Positions 7,356-14,695 of a DNA stretch of 16,073 nt are shown piece by piece. Location: NCBI GenBank assembly GCA_017961385.1, contig JAGCXJ010000247.1:1-16073 (forward strand), read 5' to 3'. The DNA comes from Lachnospiraceae bacterium. GTDB taxonomy: Bacteria; Bacillota; Clostridia; Lachnospirales; Lachnospiraceae. The stretch's first letter is position 1. Each line of letters begins with the position of its first letter. The notes under the pieces are model-generated. The model ran no database searches. It was not told the DNA's origin and was given only the letters and a program-made list of their open reading frames with translations. Made by a program: the position numbers and the translations under genes.

Positions 7356-8386
7356 TTTGTATCACCTCCCGGATATTCAATTCTTACAGACTGTTCCTTA
7401 AGCTTTTTAATTGATTCTTCAACAGCCTTCGGATCACCTTTTATCGTTACATACAGACTACCGATCGGCTTGTTCTCCACGTACTCAATGGAACCGAACA
7501 GAATGTTTATATCTGTATCAAAGCTTTTTGCTATGCTTGTTATCAGCGAATCATTGGCTTTTTCACCTGTAAATATAAGATGCAGAAGTCTTCCGTTTTC
7601 ATGATCAGGATAATTTTTCAGATCATCCCTGGAAGGCCCTTTAAAGATACTGTTTAAAAATGCTCTGGTTATCTCTTTTTCGGATTTTGAGAAAATATCA
7701 AAGGTATTACCCTGTTCCACGATCCTTCCGTCATCGATCACCGCTACCTTGTTACAGATTCGCTGTATCACATTCATCTGGTGAGTGATCAGGATGATCG
7801 TAAGATTCAGTTCCTTATTGAGTTTGCTCAAAAGATCAAGTATCGATTCCGTAGTCTGAGGATCGAGAGCGGATGTCGCTTCATCACATAACAGTATGCT
7901 TGGCTTTACTGCCAGTGCTCTTGCGATTGCTACACGCTGCTTCTGACCGCCGGATAATTGTGATGGATAGGATCTTTTCTTATCGGTCAATCCGACTGTT
8001 TCAAGAAGTTCATTTACTCTTTTATCTATCCTGTCTGCGGAGTATTTCTGATATTTAAGCGGAAGCGCGATATTATCATATACATTCTTGGATCTAAGAA
8101 GATTGAAGTGCTGAAAGATCATACCTATCTTTAGCCGTAGACTCATCAGCTGCTTTTCATTAAGCGTTGTGATATCGCTTTCTTCTATAGTAATGCTGCC
8201 GCTGTCAGCCTTCTCCAGTCCGTTTATACATCTTATAAGAGTAGATTTTCCGGCACCTGAATATCCGATTATCCCGTATATGTCTCCCTGTTCTATCTCA
8301 AGATCTATTCCCTTAAGAACTTCTGTAGTGGAGCCCTTCTTGTTTTTAAATGATTTTTTTACATCCTTTATTCTGATGTACGACAT
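7352..8386 (-). CDS. metN: MetN, methionine-type ABC transporter ATP-binding protein
   Basis: A 344-aa ABC ATPase. Walker A GYSGAGKST is at 41-49, Q-loop Gln92, signature LSGGQ at 144-148, Walker B ILLCDE at 164-169, and an H-loop histidine in LITHQM. The C-terminal segment, about 265-340 (LLHLIFTGEKANDSLITSIA and onward), is the NIL/ACT-like regulatory domain that in E. coli MetN binds methionine and inhibits transport when the cell is replete. The start at ATG 8386 is preceded by AGAGGTGA; a GTG 9 nt further upstream is less likely. It is the first gene of the minus-strand operon metN-metI-metQ-M20. Confidence 0.94.
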   Translation of the reverse strand: MSYIRIKDVKKSFKNKKGSTTEVLKGIDLEIEQGDIYGIIGYSGAGKSTLIRCINGLEKADSGSITIEESDITTLNEKQLMSLRLKIGMIFQHFNLLRSKNVYDNIALPLKYQKYSADRIDKRVNELLETVGLTDKKRSYPSQLSGGQKQRVAIARALAVKPSILLCDEATSALDPQTTESILDLLSKLNKELNLTIILITHQMNVIQRICNKVAVIDDGRIVEQGNTFDIFSKSEKEITRAFLNSIFKGPSRDDLKNYPDHENGRLLHLIFTGEKANDSLITSIAKSFDTDINILFGSIEYVENKPIGSLYVTIKGDPKAVEESIKKLKEQSVRIEYPGGDTN

Positions 8387-8481
8387 ATCTTTCACCTCTT
8401 GCCTGCTTGTCTGTGTCGGGCATATTGGGAGAATAGCACATAATCACAGACTCGTATAATTCAAAATTTGCATGAAAACCT

Positions 8482-8496
8482 ATAGCCTTTGGTTAT
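8482..8496. promoter_or_regulatory. LysR-type regulator box 1 in the shared met / nif-like intergenic region
   Basis: ATAGC-CTTTG-GTTAT fits the 15-bp LysR-type pattern T-N11-A, with one mismatch in its dyad (ATAgC against GTTAT). Its centre is 32 bp from box 2. It lies nearer the met operon side. The LysR-type regulator encoded at the end of the plus-strand operon is the obvious candidate binder (inference). Confidence 0.6.
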
Positions 8497-8513
8497 GACC
8501 CGAGCCAATAACC

Positions 8514-8528
8514 ATAACCAAAAGTTAT
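8514..8528. promoter_or_regulatory. LysR-type regulator box 2 in the shared met / nif-like intergenic region
   Basis: ATAAC-CAAAA-GTTAT is a perfect 5-5-5 dyad matching the T-N11-A LysR-type pattern. It shares four of five left-arm and all right-arm bases with box 1. The two boxes are on the same helical face, as expected for the recognition and activation sites of a LysR-type tetramer. A further inverted repeat, CTTTGGTTATG (8487-8497) against CATAACCAAAAG (8513-8524), links them. No clear -35/-10 pair for the plus-strand operon was found downstream, consistent with an activator-dependent promoter. Confidence 0.65.
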
Positions 8529-8618
8529 TACAGGCAATAAATAAAAGAGATTATTCTGTTTCACTTTGTGATGATAAACTAATCGATAATTCTAAAATAT
8601 GAAAAAGCAGGAGGAGTT

Positions 8619-10088
8619 ATGGAAAAAACAAGAATAGATCTTAATCTTGAATCGGTTCAGGTAAGAGAACAAAGACTCGGTGCAATAACTTCCTGGAGCG
8701 GCGAAAGCGCAGCCGAACTTGTTAACAGGGCAGAATGCGGAGGACTTAAGGACAGATCAAGGTCTTTTTCGCAGTGCCTTGGCTGTTCGACAACGCACGG
8801 GGCATGTCAGACCATCATGATACAGGATTCCGTACTTATAAGTCACGGACCGATAGGATGTTCTTCATGCTTCCACGATTTTGCCTTCAGCTACAGAGTA
8901 AGCGGAGCAAACAGAGGACTTACAGAACTAAAGCAACGTCATGTATATTCCACCAATCTGGAAGAGAAGGAGACCATATATGGAGGAATGCAGAAGCTTA
9001 GAGATACTATCAGAGCGGCATATGAAAGGGAGCATCCTAATGCGATCTTCATTGTAACTACATGTGCTGCAGGAATTATAGGTGATGATGTTGAGTCAGT
9101 CACAAATGAGATGGAAAAGGAGATTGGAATACCGGTCTGTGCGGTTTACTGTGAAGGCTTCAGATCGAAGGTATGGACAACAGGATTTGATGCAGCATAT
9201 CATGCCATAGCAAGAAAACTTGTTAAACCGCCGGTAAAAAAGAGAAAGCTGATAAATGTTATCAACTTCTGGGGATACGATCTGTTCAATGAATGGTTCA
9301 AGCCTCTGGGATATGAAGCAAATTATATAGCACCCTATGCAACAGTGGAGTCACTTGGATATGCATCGGAGGCTGCTGCAACAATGCAGGTATGTCCAAC
9401 CTTGGGAACGTATCTGTCCCATGTCCTTGAACAGGAGTATGGAGTACCCGAGATAAAGGAGGCGCCTCCTTACGGCATACCTCAGACTGATGCATGGTTC
9501 AGAAATCTGGGAGAGGTACTCGGCCTTGAAAAAGAGGTAGAAGAACTTATAAAGCAGAAAAAGGAAGAATATCTTCCTAAGATAGAAGCCCTGAGAGAAA
9601 AGCTGAAAGGCAAGAAGGTCTATGTGGCAGCAGGTGCAAGCTATGGACATAATCTCCTTGCAATTGCCAGGGAATTAGGGATGGATGCGATAGGTGCAGG
9701 AATATTCCATCATGAACCGAGATTCGACAACGGATCGGGCAAATCGGATGTTCTTAGAAAGGTTGTAGACAACTACGGAGATGTTCCGAATTTCAATGTA
9801 TGCAACAAACAGGAATTTGAGCTTGTAAACAGATTGTATAATCTGAAGCCTGACCTCCTTTTGGCAAGACACGGAGGAATGTCACGATGGGGAGCCAAGC
9901 TTGGTATACCTTCGCTTTTGATAGGTGATGAACACTTTGGTATGGGCTATGAGGGTCTGGTCAAGTATGGAGAAAGAATACTTGAGACGATAGAAAATGA
10001 CGAATTCGTAAAAAATCTTCAAAAGCACGCGTTTGTTCCTTATACAAAGTGGTGGTTTGAACAGCCGGTAGATACGTTTTTGAATTAA
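8619..10088 (+). CDS. Nitrogenase-like reductase, NifD-like (alpha) subunit
   Basis: A 489-aa homologue of the nitrogenase MoFe-protein alpha subunit. P-cluster cysteines are visible: Cys56 (CLGC), Cys81 (SHGPIGC) and Cys149 (VTTCAAGIIGDD). The catalytic-cofactor ligands equivalent to Azotobacter Cys275 and His442 are kept as Cys259 (VCPTLGTYLSHVLEQEYGVP) and His439 (GDEHFGMGYEG). By eye alignment the residues at Gln191 and His195 are Trp186 and Phe190 (GFRSKVWTTGFD), and Arg96 and Arg359 are also not kept, so N2 reduction is unlikely. With both ligands kept it differs from chlorophyll-type and F430-type (CfbCD) reductases, which lack such a cofactor. A methylthio-alkane reductase-like C-S cleaving role is the best inference, given the divergent met operon. 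AGGAGG precedes the ATG; it is first gene of the operon, 15 nt before the NifK-like gene. Confidence 0.88.
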   Translation: MEKTRIDLNLESVQVREQRLGAITSWSGESAAELVNRAECGGLKDRSRSFSQCLGCSTTHGACQTIMIQDSVLISHGPIGCSSCFHDFAFSYRVSGANRGLTELKQRHVYSTNLEEKETIYGGMQKLRDTIRAAYEREHPNAIFIVTTCAAGIIGDDVESVTNEMEKEIGIPVCAVYCEGFRSKVWTTGFDAAYHAIARKLVKPPVKKRKLINVINFWGYDLFNEWFKPLGYEANYIAPYATVESLGYASEAAATMQVCPTLGTYLSHVLEQEYGVPEIKEAPPYGIPQTDAWFRNLGEVLGLEKEVEELIKQKKEEYLPKIEALREKLKGKKVYVAAGASYGHNLLAIARELGMDAIGAGIFHHEPRFDNGSGKSDVLRKVVDNYGDVPNFNVCNKQEFELVNRLYNLKPDLLLARHGGMSRWGAKLGIPSLLIGDEHFGMGYEGLVKYGERILETIENDEFVKNLQKHAFVPYTKWWFEQPVDTFLN

Positions 10089-10103
10089 TGGAGGAAATCA
10101 TAT

Positions 10104-11441
10104 ATGTCAGGTTTTATAGAACAGGAAAGATATACCTGTGCGATCGGTGCCCTGCAGAGTGTCGTAGCTATTCCGAGAGCGGTTCCTATACTGCATTCGG
10201 GACCGGGCTGCGGAACGATGATCGCAGGATTCTTTGAGAGAGCTACCGGATATGCCGGGGGCAATACGATGCCATGCACAAACTTCGGTGAGAAGGATGT
10301 TGTATTCGGAGGTGTCAACAAACTAAGAAAGATAGTAGAAAATACGTTTAAGGTCCTGGATACTGATCTGCAGGTGATACTTAGCGGATGCACTGCGGGC
10401 ATAACGGGGGATGACATTGGTTCGGTAGCCGAAGAGTTCAAAGATATGGGAAAGCCCGTTGTTTATCTTGATACTCCCGGTTTTAAAATGAACAATTACA
10501 GATCACACAGCGAAGTGGTCAATGCCATAATAGATCAATATGTCAGTGATTTTGAGGATGAGAATCCTTCACGAAGCAGAAAGAATCTGGTAAATGTTTT
10601 TGCTTCAATACCATATCAGGACATTTTCTGGAAGGAGAATCTCAAGGAATACAAAAGACTCCTTGAAGGTATAGGGCTTGAGGTAAATATACTTTTCGGG
10701 CCGTTCAGTGACGGTGTAAAAGAATGGCAGACTATACCTGCAGCAAACTTCAATATACTGATTTCTCCATGGTATGGAGAACCCATAGCCGAACATCTGA
10801 AGAATCGATACGGACAGCCGTATTATAAATTCGGATATGTTCCGATCGGAGGTAACGAGACTACCAGATTCCTTAAAGGTGTCATAGAGTTTGCCAAAGA
10901 AGCGGGAGCTGATATAGATGAGGCAAAGGCGGAAGCTTTCTATCTTCGTGAAGAAAGAGCCTTTTATGAAGAGATCGATAATCTTACTACCTTTATAACC
11001 GAGTTCAGATACGGATTGCCCGGGTATGTGCATGTGATAGGAGATGCAGGATATGTGATAGGGTTGTCTAAGTTTCTCTTAAATGAGACGGGAATAATAC
11101 CTAAAGAACAATTCATCGTGGATAATACTCCGAAAAAGTATGAACAGTATATCACTGATGAACTGGCAGGGATCTCAAAAAAACGAGAAATTCCCGCAAT
11201 ATTTGATCCGGATGCAGGCAAGGCACAGAAAACAATACTGTCGCTTGATCACAGTAAAAGAGGCCTTATCATAGGCAGCGGATGGGACAGAGAGATAGCC
11301 AAGAAGGCAGGGTGTGATTTCGTTGCAGCTTTTGCTCCGGTTCAGTACAGACTGGCTTTGGGAACAAACTGGGCAGGCTATACAGGCGGTCTGCATGTGA
11401 TCGAGGATATTTATAATACCGTATTATCAACATATGAATAA
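10104..11441 (+). CDS. Nitrogenase-like reductase, NifK-like (beta) subunit
   Basis: A 445-aa partner of the NifD-like subunit. Three P-cluster cysteines are placed as in NifK: Cys12 (YTCAIGA), Cys36 (HSGPGCGTM) and Cys96 (LSGCTAGITGDD). Spacings of 24 and 60 are close to the 25 and 58 of Azotobacter NifK. It lacks the long N-terminal extension of true NifK (523 aa in Azotobacter), a trait of compact nitrogenase-like enzymes. The C-terminus, NWAGYTGGLHVIEDIYN, is typical of the family. It has no cofactor ligands of its own, so it is the P-cluster-sharing subunit of an alpha2beta2 complex (family knowledge). GGAGG precedes the ATG, and nifH follows after 18 nt. Confidence 0.88.
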   Translation: MSGFIEQERYTCAIGALQSVVAIPRAVPILHSGPGCGTMIAGFFERATGYAGGNTMPCTNFGEKDVVFGGVNKLRKIVENTFKVLDTDLQVILSGCTAGITGDDIGSVAEEFKDMGKPVVYLDTPGFKMNNYRSHSEVVNAIIDQYVSDFEDENPSRSRKNLVNVFASIPYQDIFWKENLKEYKRLLEGIGLEVNILFGPFSDGVKEWQTIPAANFNILISPWYGEPIAEHLKNRYGQPYYKFGYVPIGGNETTRFLKGVIEFAKEAGADIDEAKAEAFYLREERAFYEEIDNLTTFITEFRYGLPGYVHVIGDAGYVIGLSKFLLNETGIIPKEQFIVDNTPKKYEQYITDELAGISKKREIPAIFDPDAGKAQKTILSLDHSKRGLIIGSGWDREIAKKAGCDFVAAFAPVQYRLALGTNWAGYTGGLHVIEDIYNTVLSTYE

Positions 11442-11459
11442 GTTGGAGGATAAATAAAC

Positions 11460-12317
11460 ATGTCAGAGAAAAATATTAGACAGATAGCTATATATGGAAA
11501 GGGCGGAATAGGAAAATCAACTACAACGCAGAACCTTACTGCAGGTCTTCTTGATGCCGGTAAAAAGGTGATGATAGTAGGATGTGACCCAAAGGCTGAT
11601 TCAACAAGACTTATGTTGGGAGGTCTGGCGCAGAAGACTGTTTTGGACACACTCAGGGAAGAGGGAGAGGACATAGATCTCAGTGCGATAATGAAAGAAG
11701 GCTTTAAGGGCGTAAGATGTGTTGAATCCGGAGGACCCGAACCGGGTGTCGGATGTGCCGGAAGAGGCATAATCACTTCTATCGGTCTTCTTGAAAGGCT
11801 CGGGGCATACACGGACGATCTAGACTATGTTTTCTATGATGTGCTAGGAGACGTAGTATGCGGCGGTTTTGCCATGCCGATAAGAGAAGGAAAAGCCAAG
11901 GAGATATATATTGTGGCAAGCGGAGAGATGATGGCCCTTTATGCAGCCAACAACATCTCAAAGGGTATTGCGAGATATGCCAAGACCGGAGGCGTTAGAC
12001 TCGGAGGCATCATATGCAACAGCAGAAATGTTGACAGGGAGGAAGAACTTGTAAGAGCCTTTGCAAGGGAGCTCGGCACGCAGCTGATACATTTTGTTCC
12101 GAGAGACAATGTGGTTCAGAGAGCCGAAATCAACAAAAAGACGGTAATAGAATACGAGCCCAAATGCGGCCAGGCCAATGCATACAGAAAACTGGCGGAA
12201 GCTATAGAGAATAATCAGAACTTTGTTATTCCGACACCTATTTCACAGGAAAGACTTGAGGAGATACTGGTCGAGTACGGTCTTATGGACAGTATAAAGG
12301 ATGACTACAGGATCTGA
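11460..12317 (+). CDS. nifH: NifH-type reductase (Fe protein), ATP-dependent electron donor
   Basis: A 285-aa Fe protein that delivers electrons to the NifDK-like complex using ATP hydrolysis. The P-loop GKGGIGKST is at 13-21, switch I at DPKADSTR (43-50), and the [4Fe-4S] cysteines are Cys99 (GVGCAGRG) and Cys134 (GDVVCGGFAMP), shared by the homodimer. Arg102 in CAGRG corresponds to the ADP-ribosylated arginine of nitrogenases. Length and motifs are fully NifH-like, so it could also serve in NifB-cofactor handling. Its place after D and K, rather than before them as in classical nifHDK, is notable. GGAGG lies 11 nt upstream of the start, and the next gene begins 15 nt after its stop. Confidence 0.95.
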   Translation: MSEKNIRQIAIYGKGGIGKSTTTQNLTAGLLDAGKKVMIVGCDPKADSTRLMLGGLAQKTVLDTLREEGEDIDLSAIMKEGFKGVRCVESGGPEPGVGCAGRGIITSIGLLERLGAYTDDLDYVFYDVLGDVVCGGFAMPIREGKAKEIYIVASGEMMALYAANNISKGIARYAKTGGVRLGGIICNSRNVDREEELVRAFARELGTQLIHFVPRDNVVQRAEINKKTVIEYEPKCGQANAYRKLAEAIENNQNFVIPTPISQERLEEILVEYGLMDSIKDDYRI

Positions 12318-12332
12318 CAGAGAGGATTTCAT

Positions 12333-12704
12333 ATGAAATACAGAGTTGCGCTGGCAAGTTATGACGGTCAGTACGTGGATCACCATTTTGGGCATGCATA
12401 TAAATATTACATATATGAGTTTGATGGTGAAAAAGATACATATGAATATATTGAGAAGCGCTTTGTAGATGCCCAGTGTGAGTGCCATGATCAGTCCCAG
12501 GACGCATTTGCGGATGTATTTGATAAACTGTCCGATACGGGGGCTATAGTGATAAGCAGGATAGGTCCGGACGCGATCAGGATCGTCGAAAGCAAAGGAT
12601 ACGTGATATACGAATCGGATGCAGAAATCAAGAATATTGTAGAAAGCATTAAAGAAAACAGATTATTTGAGGTAGATAAATGGCGAGAAGTCCAAAAGAT
12701 CTAA
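12333..12704 (+). CDS. NifX/NafY-type iron-sulfur cofactor-binding protein
   Basis: A 123-aa stand-alone dinitrogenase iron-molybdenum cofactor biosynthesis domain. It opens with VALASYDGQYVDHHFGHAYKYYIYEFDG, where His17, His18 and His21 are candidate ligands, followed by an SRIGPDAIRIVESKGYVIY stretch typical of NifX, NafY and NifB C-terminal domains. Such domains carry NifB-cofactor or FeMo-co between proteins. In many diazotrophs this domain is fused to the C-terminus of NifB; here it is encoded separately just upstream and overlaps the nifB start by 25 nt. It likely hands the NifB product to the NifD-like subunit (inference). Confidence 0.88.
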   Translation: MKYRVALASYDGQYVDHHFGHAYKYYIYEFDGEKDTYEYIEKRFVDAQCECHDQSQDAFADVFDKLSDTGAIVISRIGPDAIRIVESKGYVIYESDAEIKNIVESIKENRLFEVDKWREVQKI

Positions 12705-13555
12705 AGGAAATGCATCCGTGCTTTGCCATGGGTAAAAGGGGAAACTCGGGTAGAATTCATCTTCCGGTAAGCCCGGGATGCAACATAGAATGCAGATTCT
12801 GCGACAGGCAGATCAATAATGATGAGAACAGACCGGGAGTGACCGCGCAGGTAATCTCTCCTTTGGAAGCAGAGGATATAATCAAAAGATCGATTGAGCT
12901 TTGCAGTGATATAAATGTGGTCGGTATAACAGGGCCGGGTGACACTCTTGCGACGGATTATGCGCTTGAGACCTTTAAAATCGTTAGAGAAAAATTCCCC
13001 TCTCTTATAAAATGCATGAGTACGAACGGATTGCTCCTCTTAGAAAAGGCAGATGATATAATCGCTGCGGGAATCGATACTCTGACAGTAACCGTAAATG
13101 CCGTAGATCCCAAGATAGAGAGTCTTATCAATGACGGCATTCATTATCACGGAGAATATATAGGTGGTGTTGAAGGAGCAAGGATCCTGATAAACAATCA
13201 GCTTGAAGGTATAAGAAAAGTATCCGCAGTCGGCATAACGGTAAAGGTAAACACGGTTCTGGTCCCCGGTATAAATGACGATCATATAGAAGAGATCGCT
13301 AAGACTGTCAAAGACTGCGGAGCATATATTTATAACATAATACCGTTAATCCCCCAGCATAAGCTCAGTGATATAAAGGCACCTTCATGTAAGGAGATCG
13401 ACAGCGCAAGAAAAAAAGCCGAGAAGTATATAGAGGTGTTCAGACACTGTGCACATTGCAGAGCAGATGCCATAGGAGTACCCGGAAAAACAGAATTCAA
13501 AGATAAGATATATTTAAAGAGGGTATCCTTGGGAGAGACATTCTCACACGGGTAA
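12680..13555 (+). CDS. nifB: NifB, radical-SAM nitrogenase cofactor maturase
   Basis: A 291-aa radical-SAM enzyme that fuses two [4Fe-4S] units, inserts carbide from SAM and a ninth sulfur, and yields NifB-cofactor ([Fe8S9C]). The radical-SAM triad CNIECRFC gives Cys34, Cys38 and Cys41. The extra cluster-binding cysteines are present: Cys14 in MHPC, and Cys257/Cys260 in FRHCAHCRADAIGVPG. RIHLPVSPGCN and ITGPGD are also typical. It is the short NifB form without the C-terminal NifX domain. The start at 12680 has GAGGT 6-7 nt upstream; ATG 12710 would still keep Cys14 but is spaced poorly from AAAGG. Its presence in the operon strongly implies the NifD-like subunit uses a NifB-derived cluster. 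Confidence 0.95.
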   Translation: MARSPKDLKEMHPCFAMGKRGNSGRIHLPVSPGCNIECRFCDRQINNDENRPGVTAQVISPLEAEDIIKRSIELCSDINVVGITGPGDTLATDYALETFKIVREKFPSLIKCMSTNGLLLLEKADDIIAAGIDTLTVTVNAVDPKIESLINDGIHYHGEYIGGVEGARILINNQLEGIRKVSAVGITVKVNTVLVPGINDDHIEEIAKTVKDCGAYIYNIIPLIPQHKLSDIKAPSCKEIDSARKKAEKYIEVFRHCAHCRADAIGVPGKTEFKDKIYLKRVSLGETFSHG

Positions 13556-13562
13556 TATTGCT

Positions 13563-14468
13563 ATGACTATACAACAACTCATCTATTCAATAACTGTTTC
13601 CGAGTACGGATCTATCAATAAAGCGGCAGAAACTCTGTTCATCTCCCAGCCGACTCTGACGAAGGCTGTTAAGGAGCTTGAATCCGAACTGGGCTTTTCA
13701 ATATTTCTAAGATCCGGAAAAGGTGTGGAGCTTACATCTGAAGGACGAGATTTTTTAACTTACGCAAAACAGGTATGTCAGCAATATGAGATCTTGAAAG
13801 ATGCATTCGGAAACAAAGGCAGCAGAAAAAAGAAGTTTGGCATCTCTGCACAGCATTATTCGTTTGCCGTCAAGGCATTCACGCAGCTGGTGGAGAACTA
13901 TGATACTTCAGAGTATGAGTTTGCTTTTAGAGAGACGACTACAAGAGATATCATAGAGGATGTGAGCAGTCTGAAAAGCGAGATAGGTATACTGTTCTAC
14001 TGCGACTATAACGGAAAGGTTATAGAAAAGATACTCAGAGATAACGGTCTTGAGTTCACCCAGCTTATTGACTGCAGGGCATGTGTATATCTTTCAGACA
14101 AACATCCGCTAGCTTCAAGAGATGAGGTGAGCTTTGAGGAGCTGCTCTCGTTTCCCTGTGTGTCGTTTGAACAGAATGATGTGGATCCGATGTATTATGC
14201 TGAGGAGATCCTTGCAGAAAAGGATTATCACAGAAAGATACTTATCACTGACAGGGGATCTGCACTCAATATCATAAATGAGCTAAATGCCTATATTATA
14301 TGTTCAGGCATAATAAATGAAGAGATGAATGGAAGCAATTACAAGATGCTGCAGCTTATAGGCAAGGAAGGGGATGCTGTGATGCATATAGGTTATATAA
14401 CAAAGAAAAATATGCGCCTCAGCACAATAGGCAGTGAATATATAGAGATTCTTAAAAAGAATATATGA
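13563..14468 (+). CDS. LysR-type transcriptional regulator
   Basis: A 301-aa regulator. The N-terminal winged helix-turn-helix, residues 1-60, is canonical (GSINKAAETLFISQPTLTKA, then VKELESELGFSIFLRSGKGVELTSEG), followed by a linker helix. The effector-binding domain, about 90-300, is typical in length but its ligand cannot be read from sequence. It begins 7 nt after nifB with only a weak ribosome binding site, suggesting coupling and low expression. It is the last gene of the operon and ends at a terminator. The two 15-bp boxes at 8482-8528 are its likely targets, making it an autoregulated switch for both the nif-like operon and the divergent met operon (inference). Sulfur-responsive LysR proteins (CysB, CmbR, CysL) are precedents. 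Confidence 0.9.
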   Translation: MTIQQLIYSITVSEYGSINKAAETLFISQPTLTKAVKELESELGFSIFLRSGKGVELTSEGRDFLTYAKQVCQQYEILKDAFGNKGSRKKKFGISAQHYSFAVKAFTQLVENYDTSEYEFAFRETTTRDIIEDVSSLKSEIGILFYCDYNGKVIEKILRDNGLEFTQLIDCRACVYLSDKHPLASRDEVSFEELLSFPCVSFEQNDVDPMYYAEEILAEKDYHRKILITDRGSALNIINELNAYIICSGIINEEMNGSNYKMLQLIGKEGDAVMHIGYITKKNMRLSTIGSEYIEILKKNI

Positions 14469-14506
14469 ACCACAAAGTGTTGTTTGATTCAAGATTACTT
14501 TAACAG

Positions 14507-14543
14507 GAAAAGGAAAATACTAAATCTGGTATTTTCCTTTTTT
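14507..14543 (+). terminator. Rho-independent terminator of the nitrogenase-like operon
   Basis: An 11-bp stem, AAGGAAAATAC/GTATTTTCCTT (14510-14520 with 14529-14539), closes an 8-nt loop and is followed by T's. It lies 40 nt after the LysR-type gene and ends the operon. From here to 14695 I see only a possible extended -10 (TG-T-GATAAA near 14576) for the next gene. Confidence 0.88.
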
Positions 14544-14695
14544 AATACCACTTTTCCTTGTGTTTTGATATATGCTGTGATAAACTTGATACGGTGAATA
14601 GTGGGGAATTTTTGCCATTTAGCAGATACAAGATGTAGTGTTTCAGATAAAAAGTCTGTTAACAGTATTGATTCAGATATCAAGAGGGAATAGTT

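Noticed and set aside
8487..8524. Inverted repeat CTTTGGTTATG ... CATAACCAAAAG read as a transcription terminator
   Set aside because: It is A/T-rich, has no following T tract on either strand, and lies between divergent starts, so it is better explained as regulator binding sites.
8619..12317. Protochlorophyllide/chlorophyllide reductase or Ni-sirohydrochlorin diamide reductase (CfbCD)
   Set aside because: Those enzymes lack the cofactor ligands and do not need NifB. Here both ligands are kept and nifB and a NifX-type gene are in the operon.
8619..13555. True molybdenum nitrogenase (N2 fixation) operon
   Set aside because: Gln191 and His195 equivalents are lost, the NifK-like protein lacks the N-terminal extension, gene order is D-K-H, and no nifE, nifN or nifV is seen in the window.
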